From assembly GCA_026119855.1 (NCBI GenBank), contig JAOWBW010000281.1, forward strand, positions 1,240,001 to 1,304,000: a DNA stretch of 64,000 nt. Reading direction: 5' to 3'. A model generated the notes under the pieces. That model had not been told where the DNA came from, did no database searches, and worked only from the letters and a program-made list of their open reading frames with translations. Position 1 is the stretch's first letter. Every line of letters begins with the position of its first letter. This DNA comes from Campanula takesimana (taxonomy: Eukaryota > Streptophyta > Magnoliopsida > Asterales > Campanulaceae). Both the position numbers and the translations under genes were made by a program. Below, piece by piece: positions 22,542-33,499 of this stretch.

Positions 22542-22992
22542 AATAGGGTATCAACAAGAGATCATGCCGCAAGGAAGGCTACAACGACAATGGGGACTAC
22601 AACAACAATCTCCATTTCTCTCTCTACCTAGTAGTAGGAATAAATAAATAAAAAAAAGAGTCAAAAGTCCTCTTAAGTGTGCATTAATGTTTTCTCTCGT
22701 CCCATGTTCAATGTCGAGTCTTATTATCAAATAAAAGTCGTTCTTGTCTTCATACACTATTCCAAGTTGTTCAATTTAATTCTTGGCAAAATGATGAAAA
22801 GATGTCTAAACAAGTTTTAGAACGAAGGCCATCGCTTGAACGCCTAGGGGCTAAACATCGACGACGGCATCAACAACGAAGACATCAAAACATCAACGGC
22901 AAAATCAAGCCAAAGAAAGGTGAAGCAACAACCATGGAGAAAAATCAAGCAATGTTTCAAAGGGGGATTCAAAAAAAAAAAAAAAAGGCTCG

Positions 22993-23020
22993 CTAGGTTG
23001 AAATCCTCAAATCAACCTAG
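22993..23020 (+). other. CTAGR hairpin, copy A1
   Basis: CTAGGTTGA and TCAACCTAG form a perfect 9-bp stem around a 10-nt loop. GCAAAA follows directly, as in the other three copies, and an A-tract precedes it. Confidence 0.75.
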
Positions 23021-23180
23021 GCAAAAGTTAGAGCACAAAAAAAAAAAAAAAAAAAAATCCCCTTTCATTCAAAGAAGTTCACAACAACAATATCATTCCA
23101 CCAAACGAAGGACGGAGAAACATCGACAACAATCACGACGAAGCAACAATTCATCACGGCGAATGGAGAATCCACAAGAA

Positions 23181-23217
23181 CTACGGTGACCTGAGCCTCT
23201 ACACTGGAGGAACGTAG
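23181..23217 (+). other. CTACG/CGTAG stem module, copy A1
   Basis: An outer stem CTACG/CGTAG encloses GGTGACCTGAG and an inner CCTC/GAGG hairpin. It is followed by GCAACCTTCGGGTCCGGTC, which recurs on the minus strand of element B near 48797-48815. Confidence 0.7.
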
Positions 23218-23690
23218 GCAACCTTCGGGTCCGGTCTCACGCAAGAAAGAAGATATGTTTAGCCCTAGCGCGTTATGGTGATCGGCCTTCATCTCGAACT
23301 TGTCAAGACATCTTTGTACGATTCATTTGCCAATGAATTAATCACCAAAAGATTGAACAGCTTTCTTAGATTTGGAATCGCTTTCCGTTCCTTGTCGAGT
23401 CTAGGGGCTTCTATTCTTTTTGCGATACTCCCAGTTTCTTGCAATCAAACTGGGGCTTTCTTTCTCTTCTCTCTTAATGACTTACTTGCCTTCGTGAGTC
23501 ATTCAAAAAATATACATACATGAAGTCAATACTAGGGACACTTCTCTTGTCGAGTCAATGTCACTCATCTTTAGTGACAAGAGGTCTACACCGCAAAATC
23601 ACATGTCTTATCTCCTCAGCCAGAGTCAATGCACACTTCCTCATTAATCGAGTAAAAAAAAAAAAAAAGAAGACGCAAAAGAGATGCCCG

Positions 23691-23720
23691 CTAGATTGAA
23701 AACCCGAAAGGGCGGTCTAG
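23691..23720 (+). other. CTAGR hairpin, copy A2 (GAAA tetraloop)
   Basis: The outer stem is CTAGA/TCTAG and the inner hairpin CCC-GAAA-GGG. Relative to the other copies both sides of the outer stem have changed (G to A and C to T), so pairing is kept. GCAAAA follows. Confidence 0.8.
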
Positions 23721-25831
23721 GCAAAAAACAGGATGCGTCATAAAAAAAAATGAGAGAGTGAGAGAGAGAAGGGAAAGAGAAATGGAGATCTCCGGCCTTT
23801 AAGGAAGACAACTGCACAAGTTCTACATTGGGTCTCCTCAGCAAGTCAATTCCCCACCAAGTCAACTTTGGGATTGCAAAAGGCTCGACAAGATATGGCA
23901 CCATTAAAGGTTGTCTTGGGTTATTGGCATCATTCTCCAGCAGTGTGCATTTTTGGGTTCATGAAAAGAAGGCCCGTGGTGACCAAGACCCATCCGAGAA
24001 CGAGCCCATCATAAAAAGGCACGAGGTTGCACAAATAATCCCTAGCTAGTCAATTGGCTTGGGCAGCAAATAGCAACAACATGTGTCTCAGTTTTCAAAG
24101 CTTCTTCAAGTATGTGCTTCTAAAGTGCGCCGAAAGGCTCCCGATAAATGGAGTAGCTCTTGCCATGTTCTCTCATGTTTGTTCCCTCGCATGAGGATGA
24201 GTCACTCTTGCTTTGCTCAACAAATGGTGACGCCCTAGGGGCTATGTGACTCAAGAACAAAGGCTTCTTTTGCTTCATTTGACAATCAATAAGCCCTAGG
24301 GGCTATACTCGAGAAAGATGTGTGAGACTATCCTCAAAGTCTCTTAAAAGGGATGTCAAAAAAAGCCCTCTTGTCATGTGTGCCCGTACTCGTTCCCCCG
24401 ATCAAGGATGGACCTTTCTCGCAATCGATGATGGCACTCTAGGGGCTATGGTCAAGTCTTAAAGGCTCCCTCGGCAAGAAGCAATTCACTTCAATGTCCC
24501 CAGCAACATTTGAAGCTTTATACCGAAAGGTCTCAAGGGGCTTCGCAATCTACAATCTTTTGGGCTACGGCATTACAGTGATACAAGCAAAGGGAAATAT
24601 TGGGGCTTCGCAATAAACAAGCTTTTGGGCAGTGGTACCCGAGCAATGCAATTTGGGAGTAGTCTTATGGCTCCATGAAAGGGATCAAAATTCAATGGTC
24701 CCTCAACATTTCCAGTCAAAAGGCCTCTTGGTTTTAAATGAAGGCTCCGATGATATGAATGAATTTGATGATTCTTGTTAGAACTCACAGCGAGATTCTG
24801 AAGGAAGTCTTAGAGAAAAGGAAAAAGATTCAATATGCTAGACTCACCCGGCTGAGTTATAGCGGGCAATGCCAATATGTTAACTCTATAAGCAGAGTTA
24901 CGGCCAATCCCAATGTTTCTGCAAATGCTGCACCCCCTTCTCCAAGATCAAAAGCACAGGCTGCATCTGAAGATCCGCCGTCGGTTCAACTCAAGAAGAC
25001 TCGAGCAAACATACCGTTCGAGACTTTATCATGCCAAGACCTTATCATCTGCAACAACATCACCATCTCCCACGAGACGTCTCCCGAAGACCGTACTAAA
25101 TTTTCAACATGGACCTTCTGCCATTTGGGTATCAACCACAAAGGGGCCATCCATCTCCAAGCAAGAGAAAGAAGGAGATCGCCTTCAAGAGTTCTTCCCA
25201 ATATAGCCATCCGCTCCCAACATAATGCTAAGCCGATTCCAAGAAAATTTGAGGCTTCACACCAAAAGGTCTCCACATCCCGCCATCTACAAACTTGATA
25301 AGCCCATGACATTTGGGGCTTAGCAATCTCTCAAAGCTTGATATCAATGATCTTCTCTTGGGGATTGCCCACGTCGACAACAAAAGACAGTTTATTTGAA
25401 TGGGCTAAGAGTTGATTCATCTTGGGGCCTCATAAGCCACTCAAGGTTCAGCATTCGAGGGGATTTACAATCAGCAACCCCTTATCTCGGCATCAAATGC
25501 CTTTTGGAGCCCCATAAACGAAAAATCTCTTGGGGCTATTCATCAACTTTCGTTGGACACCGCGGCGACAACATTCAAGCAAGGCAATCCGGATTTCGAT
25601 TGAACATGACTTGATCTTGGGTTGGCCTTACAAAGACACAATGGTTAAAATGGTTCACCCACGAACTAAAAAAAAAAAAAAATCTTTTTCTCACATGTGT
25701 GCATATTCTTTCCCTAAAAAAAAAAAAAAAAAAGATTTTTCTTTTTCTTTTTCTCCTTCTATGTGCAAAAGTATGTGCTTTACGTTGCTTTGCTCCTAGC
25801 TTCTCCTCCAGCATTCTCCATTATCCTTGAA

Positions 25832-25866
25832 CTACGCTGGTCTGATTCTCTTAAAAGGATACGTAG
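25832..25866 (+). other. CTACG/CGTAG stem module, copy A2
   Basis: The outer stem CTACG/CGTAG is intact. The inner part (GATTCTCTTAAAAGGATA) can form only a short, wobble-containing stem. GCAGCC follows. The module lies about 960 bp before the 3' LTR. Confidence 0.65.
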
Positions 25867-26370
25867 GCAGCCTTTTGGCACGACCAACCCATCACCCGGA
25901 ATACTGTCCCACCGACACTCCATCAAAAGCGAATCCATCATCCAACGATAATGGTAAGTGAAGGTATGGACATCATTCATCTCTCTCAAGCAAATCTCTG
26001 CTTTCAAAAATCACTTCACACACAAAATCACTTTACTTCTCCCTCATGCAAAAGTGCTTCAAAATCACATCACACCACAAGCAAGATTTCGCTCAATCTT
26101 CACACTTCATGCATTTTCTTCCACAAGCACATATACCTGCAAAGCACACACTTAATAGGTACCACCACAAGGTCAACAGCATCTGCAACCCAAGGCACTT
26201 CATCCCCAGCATAAAGTGATCCGCCGTCAACTACGCCTGCATCCCATAGAGTCAAACAATTACAGTTCAATGACAACAACTCGGTCCATAGTGAGCCGCA
26301 AAATCACCACCTTTCCATCAAGCAACACAACAATATCACATGTAGGCAGACGGAGCCTCGGTTCCCGCCA

Positions 26371-26659
26371 TCAGCAAACGGATCCCGCTTCAGCAAATGG
26401 ATCCCTCATCAGCAAACGGATCCCGCATCAGCAAACGGATCCCGCATCAGCAAACAGATCCTGCTTCAGCAAACAGATCCTGCAATCAGCAAACGGATCC
26501 CGCTTCAGCAAACGGATCCCGCATTTAGCAAACAGATCCCGCATCAGCAAACGGATCCCGCATTCAGCAAACGGATCCCGCCTCAGCAAACGGGTCCCGC
26601 ATTCAGCAAACGGATCCCGCTTCAGCAAACGGATCCCGCTTCAGTAAAACGGATCCCGC
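26371..26659 (+). repeat. 19-bp tandem repeat in element A
   Basis: About 15 copies of CAGCAAACGGATCCCGCTT-like units lie upstream of the polypurine tract. Unit length varies by one or two bases, and changes of CGG to CAG and CCC to CCT occur in some copies. The array creates a Ser/Lys-rich open frame that is not a gene. Confidence 0.93.
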
Positions 26660-26817
26660 CATATCCTTTCTATATCAATAAAGCCACTCACACAGGGAGC
26701 GCACCCCTATCCTTCGCAAAGTTCAAATTCATGTTTTATCGAATCTTTGTTTTCTCTTGTCGATGTCCTTGGCGGTTGTCTTTCTTTCGTCGACGCGTTT
26801 TGCTTTGCAATCCACGT

Positions 26818-26830
26818 CGCCGAGGGGGTC
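26818..26830 (+). other. polypurine tract of element A
   Basis: CGCCGAGGGGGTC abuts the 3' LTR, the usual position and composition for plus-strand priming. Confidence 0.75.
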
Positions 26831-28107
26831 TGTAGACACCCCGCCTTGGACCTCTCACCCCGATTGCATACATAGTATTTTTATTTAACTTGTTTTTGTT
26901 AATTTCTGTTATTTCTGTTAAGTTCCAAACTGATTCCGTTAGTTTTGGACTAAACTGCATAACAGAATTAACTTTAGAGTCATTTCTGTCATTCTGTCTT
27001 TTCCACCCGCGGGCGCTTCCGACACTGTTTGTGGGCTGCGCGTGCGTCTCGCCCCTAAAGCGGGATTCGCGCGCCTCCCATTATGGCAGTAACAGATTGC
27101 ACCTTATTTCCCTCCTTTTTCTTATTTACAACATCTCTTCTTGATCACAAAAGAGCCTCTTTTTACCTCCACATTCATCCCCCCTAGTTTTATAACCTCC
27201 AATCCCATTATTCTAGCCATTTCTTAAAAACAAAATATTTCTTTTCATTATTATTTGATTTGATTTTCTTTTATTTATTTGATTTATTATTTTATTTATC
27301 TTATTTTCTATTGGTCAATTCCATCTCACATGGATTGATCATTTTCCCTCCAACCTTTCCCTCTCTTTTCTACCTATAAAACCTCTCATTTCTACCTTAG
27401 AAGAGAACCTCAACTTTGATTCACAAACTACACTATACACAAATTCTCCCAACAAGAGTTCTTAACAACAAGACTCTACACAAATTGTTCTACAACAATT
27501 TCCCTACAACAACACCATTTTTAAGTCCAAGTTTGAAGTCTTCTTTCTTAAGGTACTTTATTCTTCTTCTCTTATTTTACACGTCTTAGTAATGTATGCA
27601 ATCCCCATCAATTGGGACATGACCAAATGACCACTTTACTACATTAAATTTGGTTAAGGTTATCTCCCTACATTTTAATCTCTACTTTAATTTACCATTC
27701 TTTTCTTAATATAATTGTTAGAATAGTTTGACATGTAATCTTTAGCATTAAATAAATAAAACAATTCTCTTTTATTTTCCTTTGTAAATTTCCCCTTTCT
27801 TTCCATTGTAATTGTTAGCACTTCTTACATTAATAATTGAAGGACTTTTCTTTTTAGTATTAGAACACCAAAAGTAGCAAGACCCGCGTAAGCGGGGCGG
27901 AGTGGGTGTTTAAGTACTTCCCACTCCGTCACCTAACCCCCGAACCCCTCATCTCAAGAATCTTTGGTTTCGTAATCAATAAAAAAGGCTATTCTCTTAG
28001 TTTTTCTCGCGTTCCTCTAAAACGTGGGTGGCGACTCTTAAAATCAAGTAGACATCCTAGGTTAATTCACCGCTCTAGCCAAGCCGTGGTTCCCCGGGGT
28101 ATCCACA
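26831..28107 (+). repeat. 3' LTR of element A
   Basis: This 1277-bp copy of 19449-20718 differs by scattered substitutions and small indels, for example near 26891, 26926, 26957 and 27255. It ends GGGGTATCCACA. Confidence 0.93.
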
Positions 28108-28112
28108 GTCCC

Positions 28113-28313
28113 GTCTGTGTCTCTACCAAGGCCTTCCACTTCTTAAACACCCCGAAAGCTTCATCTTTCCCTTTTAAGAAGTAAACCCATACCTTCCTTG
28201 TAGAATCATCAATGAAGGTCATGTAATATGACGCACCACCTAGAGAAGTTACCAGAGCCGGTCCCCATAAATCCGTGTGAACCAAATCTAACTTTGCTTC
28301 CCTCAAAGCCCTA
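28113..28313 (-). pseudogene. Copia relic, piece 2: integrase N-terminal core
   Basis: The minus strand encodes GRALREAKLDLVHTDLWGPA, YYMTFIDDSTRKVWVYFLKG and DEAFGVFKKWKALVETQTG, the Copia integrase core with its first catalytic Asp. It continues piece 1 (54939-55700) across element B and leads into piece 3 (19365-19448) across element A. This stretch has no stop. Confidence 0.92.
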
Positions 28314-28318
28314 CCTGT
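28314..28318. repeat. TSD CCTGT, left copy
   Basis: CCTGT precedes element B and recurs at 54934-54938. Confidence 0.93.
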
Positions 28319-29517
28319 TGTAAGGATCCCGCCCCGGGATGAAAGAAACGAAGGGTTTTCGTTTCGAAGGGCGAAAAAACCAAACACAGTTATCACGCAA
28401 AACATAACGGAGTCGCCACATTTGTTAATTATTTAACCCAACAAATGGAAAGGTTAGAGATTCTATTAGTTCGGAGGTCAGGTTACGTCTTGGGAAGAGT
28501 TTCACATCACCCAAGCTGCCTCGGACAAGTCCGAGTCTCCCTAATGTTGGTTAACAAGAGTGCATGTGTGTGTGTGTGTATTTAACGGAAAAGAGTCTGT
28601 TTTAACTTTTATTCAAAAATTTAACTGAAAAGGGGTCTTTTATTAAGAAAACAGGGATCAGAGGACAAAATAGACAATTTTCCCTCTGAGCCCAGATTAG
28701 CCGTACGGCTAGAGTATGCTCTTCCTAGAATTTTTACAGTTTGTCCAAAAACAGTCCAGTTCCAGGCAGAAACAGAGCATTCTGCTGAAATTGGACTAAA
28801 CTGTTATGATTTCCAGTTTATGATTAACAACAAAAACTTAGAAAAGATCATTCCTATGCACTTTGATCATCAAAAGAACCCCAAAAACAAAGACTTGGGT
28901 GTGATCAAAGGTAATCATTGGAGAAATTTATGAAAAAGTTGATGAACATGGCTTTTGAGCCAAAATGACCATTTGATGATTAAAGATGGAAACTTTATCA
29001 TCAAGATGGCATTTTGACACATTATTAACCTTTTAGGGACTAAATTATTGTATAAAGATTCAATCTTTATGACCCAAAATGGGATTTCAAAGCTAAATCA
29101 AAAGGGTAAGATGATAAACACTAAGGTTTTATCATCCCACATGATTATCATTGCCAAATCAAAACAAAATCAACATAAAGATTTGGACTTTCACCACTAG
29201 AGTGGATCCTTAAGCCAAATACAACCTTGGGACAACATTATTTGACATAAATATTTGATCTTTATGACCACAAAGGGGATTTTGAACCTAGATCAATGTT
29301 TGCATGATAAAGATTGAAACTTTATCATCCAAATGATCATCCTTGCTACCAATGAACAACATAATCAACCAAAACATGTGCCTTTTTCTTTAAAATAGAT
29401 CATTAATTTGTTATAAGTGAGAAATTCAACAAACCATGATCATCCTTAGGTTAGAACCACTTTCACACAAAGTGTGAAGGGCACCTTGAATCATCCATGG
29501 TCTGGACCATAATGTAT

Positions 29518-29579
<62 letters not shown>

Positions 29580-30114
29580 CTTGAAGGACAAGACTTGCAA
29601 TAAGATTAAGATTAAAGTGCTTGAAGGACAAGACTTGCAATAAGATTAAGATTAAAGTGCTTGAATGACAAGACTTGCAATGAAATTAAGTTGCTTGAAT
29701 GGACAAGAATTGCAAGAGTTAAGAGATGAACAACAATAATATGAACAAACAAAAGAGATAAGATGAAGAGAAGGATGGGGGAGAAGGTGGCTTCACCTAT
29801 GTTTAGTTAGGCCAATATTCCTTTCTCTTTCACTCTCAAAACACTCTCTGGAGCAATTTTAGCAGAGTAACACTAACAATAATCGTTTCTCCCCCCTTGG
29901 AATGATCAGCAAGGGGTTCAATTTATAGGGGCTGATAGTGCCCAAAGTAGCCGTACGGCTCATGTTGGCGACCTTCTGGCTTTTTCAATCTTTTAATTCC
30001 AGAACAGTCCCTGTGTCCATATTTTGTCCTTGTGAGGTCTTGGCCTATCAGTTTATCCCTGAATGGTGCCTAGAATTCCTCTAAGTTGGTCAAATTCAGA
30101 TTGGGGTACTTACA
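28319..30114 (-). repeat. 3' LTR of element B
   Basis: This 1796-bp LTR is bounded by TGTAAGGATCC and GGGTACTTACA. It contains TAGCCGTACGGCTA, a perfect 14-bp palindrome (28698-28711), and AGCCGTACGGCT (29949-29960). A long (TA)n tract lies at about 29521-29575. A 40-bp segment starting GTGCTTGAAGGACAAG is tandemly repeated just after the TA tract. Confidence 0.92.
29521..29575. repeat. (TA)n microsatellite
   Basis: About 27 TA units here, against about 11 at the matching place in the other LTR (near 54378-54398). The tract changed length after insertion. Confidence 0.95.
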
Positions 30115-30235
30115 GAGCCCCTCGGCAACGTCGCTTTTGAAGAAAACGGGGTTGTCGATAAACGCATCCCAATCTGATGGGAGGACGGCAAAGGCCGATT
30201 TGATTCCAATAGCTGGACCTAGAGGTATAGGATTC

Positions 30236-30273
30236 CTACGTATCCCTTTTGTGGGGAATCAAGCCTAACGTAG
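30236..30273 (-). other. CTACG/CGTAG stem module, copy B2
   Basis: The outer stem CTACG/CGTAG is intact and the inner stem is TCCC/GGGA. It lies about 120 bp from the 3' LTR on the minus strand, comparable to copy A2 near the 3' LTR of element A. Confidence 0.7.
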
Positions 30274-30337
30274 TTCGAAAGAGGAGTGAGAGATTTTAAG
30301 GCTACTCAAACCTATAGACGACCGTCGAGGTCGGGTG

Positions 30338-30342
30338 GGGAA
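30338..30342. repeat. TSD GGGAA, left copy
   Basis: GGGAA precedes the nested Copia and recurs at 38638-38642. Confidence 0.95.
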
Positions 30343-31177
30343 TGTTGATGTTGGTGCCCTAGGCACGTTTGTTAAACGTTGTATAAGTTATCATTTTATT
30401 CATAATGATAAAGAGATAATAAGATTATTATTGTTCCTCATGTTTGCTTATAATAATCTTCGTCCCTAGAGCTTGTTAAGCACTAGTATAAAGGCTAAAT
30501 GATCATGGGATGATCATGTTAGATTTATAAGTACTTGTTTGGAACAAGGTACTGGACATGACCCGTTGTATGAGATTTATGTCATGGTCTATGTCATATA
30601 TAAATCTCATATTAGTTATGTCATTTGAATCCTTAGACATGAAGTTGTTATAGTCTTCCACTTGATGAAGATTATGTTTGACATATTCAAACGCTGCCTT
30701 AACACGGTAGTTATAAAGGGTATGATTGGCATAATCGGATTCACGTAAGGAAGAATAATAAGCTAAATGTATTTGTCCCTCTTCGGAGAGATGTCAAGCT
30801 TGGGCCCCTCGAAGGAATGATGTTGGTGAAATGTTTGGCCAAACTCAAATGGATTGATTGGATCAATATCATTTGGATTATCAACATATTCGGAATCGAG
30901 AAAGTATTGAACAATACAAGTTGACTTATTGACCATGACCTGTGTTCAATGACATCGTGGACAAAGGGATTGTGACATGTTCTAAAGGAGTGCGAACTTG
31001 TATCTAGTTATACTATTTGGGTAGGTATGACGGTTTGCTAGAACCTAATCATATCTTATGGTTTCATGTTTGAACCCATTGCCAACTTAGTATAATCCTA
31101 GAGGGTCACACACAATAGAACGAATCTTAAATAAGGATTATATTGGAATTTTGGAAACTATGGGAATCTGGATAAGT

Positions 31178-31283
31178 GTGCGACCTCACAAGATGGGTTG
31201 GGCGGCCGCACAATTTGGGTCAAATAGTACCAGAACCTTCCAGATAGATGTGCGGCCGTACAGGTGGTTTTGGGCGGCCGCAC
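31178..31283. repeat. four-palindrome GC cassette in Copia 5' LTR
   Basis: Palindrome-like 12-mers start at 31178 (now GTGCGACCTCAC), about 31200, 31250 and 31272. They have the same order and nearly the same spacing as 1775-1881 in the Gypsy LTR. CAGATAGATGTGCGGCCG is shared base for base. Confidence 0.92.
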
Positions 31284-31374
31284 ACCATGTCGGGACTGGT
31301 TTCCTAATTTTATTTGAAAAAGAATTTTGGACGGGTTTAGACACAAGTTTCCTATTTGGAATAGGTCTAACTTG

Positions 31375-31382
31375 TATATAAA
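31375..31382 (+). promoter_or_regulatory. TATA box in nested Copia 5' LTR
   Basis: TATATAAA lies about 90 bp downstream of the palindrome cassette. The matching box in the 3' LTR is at 38178-38185. The cassette is therefore in U3, upstream of the promoter. Confidence 0.75.
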
Positions 31383-31835
31383 CAGCAAAATTAGGCCATA
31401 ATCAAATCCAATGTTTTGTGCAAGTCTCAAAGAGTTTGAGAGGGTTTTTATTTTGTTCTAAGAGATCCTAGATTGAAGAACAAAAATAATACACAAATAA
31501 AATTCCACATAGTTCATATTAATTGTGAAAACGTGTTTCACAATTTTGGTCTAGCAACCAAGATCAAGTGTTCTTGATATTCGTTCATGGTGTGGATACA
31601 GCTAGAGGGTGAAACTTATCATCTTCAAAGTTCGTGATTCTTACTATGTTCGTGATCATGGTTTCAAGCCTCCATCGAATTCAAGGTTGCAAAAATCAAA
31701 GGCATCAAGGGTTAGTTTTTCTAGTATTCATATTATTGTATTTGACTTAATCATATGAATGGATCTATAGGCTTTGGGTTTCATTAAATTTTAAATGCTT
31801 AATTCCGCTGCGCATGTTACTCCGAAACCCAACAG

Positions 31836-31847
31836 TGGTATCAGAGC
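31836..31847 (+). other. primer-binding site of nested Copia, tRNA-iMet
   Basis: TGGTATCAGAGC begins one base after the 5' LTR. Confidence 0.95.
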
Positions 31848-32131
31848 CCCGTTCATGTTGATTATTTCAATACTTAGATCATGTTGTGTGTATATAAATT
31901 GTTTATGTGCCTAACATGATATGAATATTGGATATATATGTTTATGTGTTATTTGATTTTATGTGGTTTATTGTTTTACAACTTTAATCGCACTATTGAA
32001 TCGCACTAAAAATTATGTTGGATTCTGAATTGTTTGATTGTTAATTTTTTGATTGGATCAAAGTTTTAATAATCAGGGAAAATAATTTTGAGACAAGTTT
32101 TCGAACTTTAAAAATTCTGTCTGATGCTACT

Positions 32132-32187
32132 GTGCGACCGCACCGAAAATATTGGGCGACCGCACAGATTTTCTTGGGCGGCCGCAC
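32132..32187 (+). repeat. three further GC palindromes in Copia leader
   Basis: GTGCGACCGCAC (32132-32143), GGGCGACCGCAC (32154-32165) and GGGCGGCCGCAC (32176-32187) are spaced 10 nt apart. They lie about 290 bp downstream of the primer site, and CAGAATC/GATTCTGG words follow. Confidence 0.9.
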
Positions 32188-33499
32188 AGTTGGTCAGAAT
32201 CAGAATCAGATTCTGGAATTTTGATGGGGTCCAACCGAATCAGTGACAATACCGGCCAGACTTGCTGATCTGGAGCGGGTTTTGGGCAGTTGGTTTTGGT
32301 GTGGATCTTAAGGTTTGATTTTCCTATTTGTTTTAGTCTTGTGATTCTAAGATTGGCTCAAGGTTTGGATGGCTAATCTACGTTCATCGAGATTGTGTTT
32401 CTCAAAATTGACCGCAATCAAAGTTTCAAAGATAAAACGAAGTTAGAATTATGAAGAGTTCATAATTGCTAAAATTGAGAAACAAAGTTCTTGATTCAAA
32501 GATTGGAGATCCATGTGGAATTGTGGATGCAATTGGCCTACGTTTATCGAGACCATCTATTGCTTAGTTTCGGCCACATGGACTACTTTCTTGGTTTCTT
32601 GAATTATTGCGGGATTGTGGTTGCCTAATGGCTTAGTTCGACCGCACTTCTTGTTGTCTTGATTTGGAGATAATAACCAAAGTTGAAATAGTTTCATCCT
32701 CATAATTATAGAGAAACTAATGACACATAAATGTTGTGCTTAAATTAATGATGATTAATTTAGTGGCTAAACTTGATGCGTAACATGTTTATCTTGTGTG
32801 CTCATAAATATGTTGTATGCTATATGGTAATGAACCTTCAAGAAAGTTTTAAGTCCTCTTGCCATGCCATGATTAAAACACTTGTTAGTACATGGGTGAC
32901 TTTAATGTGGGTTCGCCTCCGCGAGGTGCATTAATTTTATTCATGTATGAACAAGATGAGGTTCATTAATTTAATGTGGGTTCGCCTCCGCAAGGTGCAT
33001 TAAATTGAATGGTTCCTATACGTTTAAAATAGTTGGACTTAATATGGCGTCAAAACAGTTTTGGGCCTAGGTAAAGATGAGATTAAACATGCTTTTGAAA
33101 TTGGATCCCTAAGAATCATATTGGATATGATTGACAAGAAATTGTCTACCTAATTAATTTGATTTTGAGCAGTCCGCCTCCGTGGACTCAAAATTAAATT
33201 AAAGATGGATCTTAGCCCAATTTAAAAGAATCTCAGAAAAGGATCTAAGAGTCATATGGGATATGATTGACAGGGTTGTCTACCTAATTAATTTAGTTTT
33301 GAGCGGTCCGCCTCCGTGGACTCAAAATTAAATTAAAGTTGGATCTTAGCCCATTTAAATTATATTATACATTGGATGTATAAGAGGTTATATAATTTAG
33401 TGGGAGTATTTTTGGAAAAAATACATTATTTATCTCTTTAATGAGATTGGTACTTGTAAAATTTTGGAAATTTTGCATGAGTTGTAGATAATGACAACT

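Larger units (their letters stand above)
22542..26370 (+). other. element A internal non-coding region
   Basis: About 3.8 kb with no recognisable pol. It contains oligo-A tracts (near 22970, 23037, 23654, 23741, 25669 and 25718) and two CTAGR hairpins. It also has two CTACG/CGTAG modules and several copies of a CCTAGGGGCTA phrase (near 22845, 24234, 24295 and 24431). Open frames here are short and overlap one another. Confidence 0.7.
19449..28107 (+). mobile_element. element A: non-autonomous Tat/Ogre-like LTR retrotransposon
   Basis: This is an 8659-bp plus-strand element inserted in the integrase of the Copia relic. LTRs are 19449-20718 and 26831-28107. The primer site TGGCGACTCTGCTGGGGA (tRNA-Arg type, usual for Tat/Ogre) is at 20720-20737 and the polypurine tract at about 26818-26830. 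The internal region has only a truncated gag. It also holds A-tracts, conserved hairpin modules and a 19-bp tandem repeat before the 3' LTR. No protease, RT, RNase H or integrase is present. Confidence 0.9.
30343..31834 (+). repeat. 5' LTR of nested Copia
   Basis: It begins TGTTGATGTTGG and ends AACCCAACA. It holds the four-palindrome cassette at 31178-31283 and a TATA box at 31375-31382. Confidence 0.95.

Noticed and set aside
25775..26007. Overlapping frames on both strands near the second CTACG module
   Set aside because: Neither resembles a known protein, and the conserved feature there is the stem module.
31231..31240. Heat-shock-element-like AGAACCTTCC next to the palindrome cassette
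   Set aside because: Only two half-sites are present and the match is not kept in the Gypsy version of the cassette, so it is not supported as a regulatory site.
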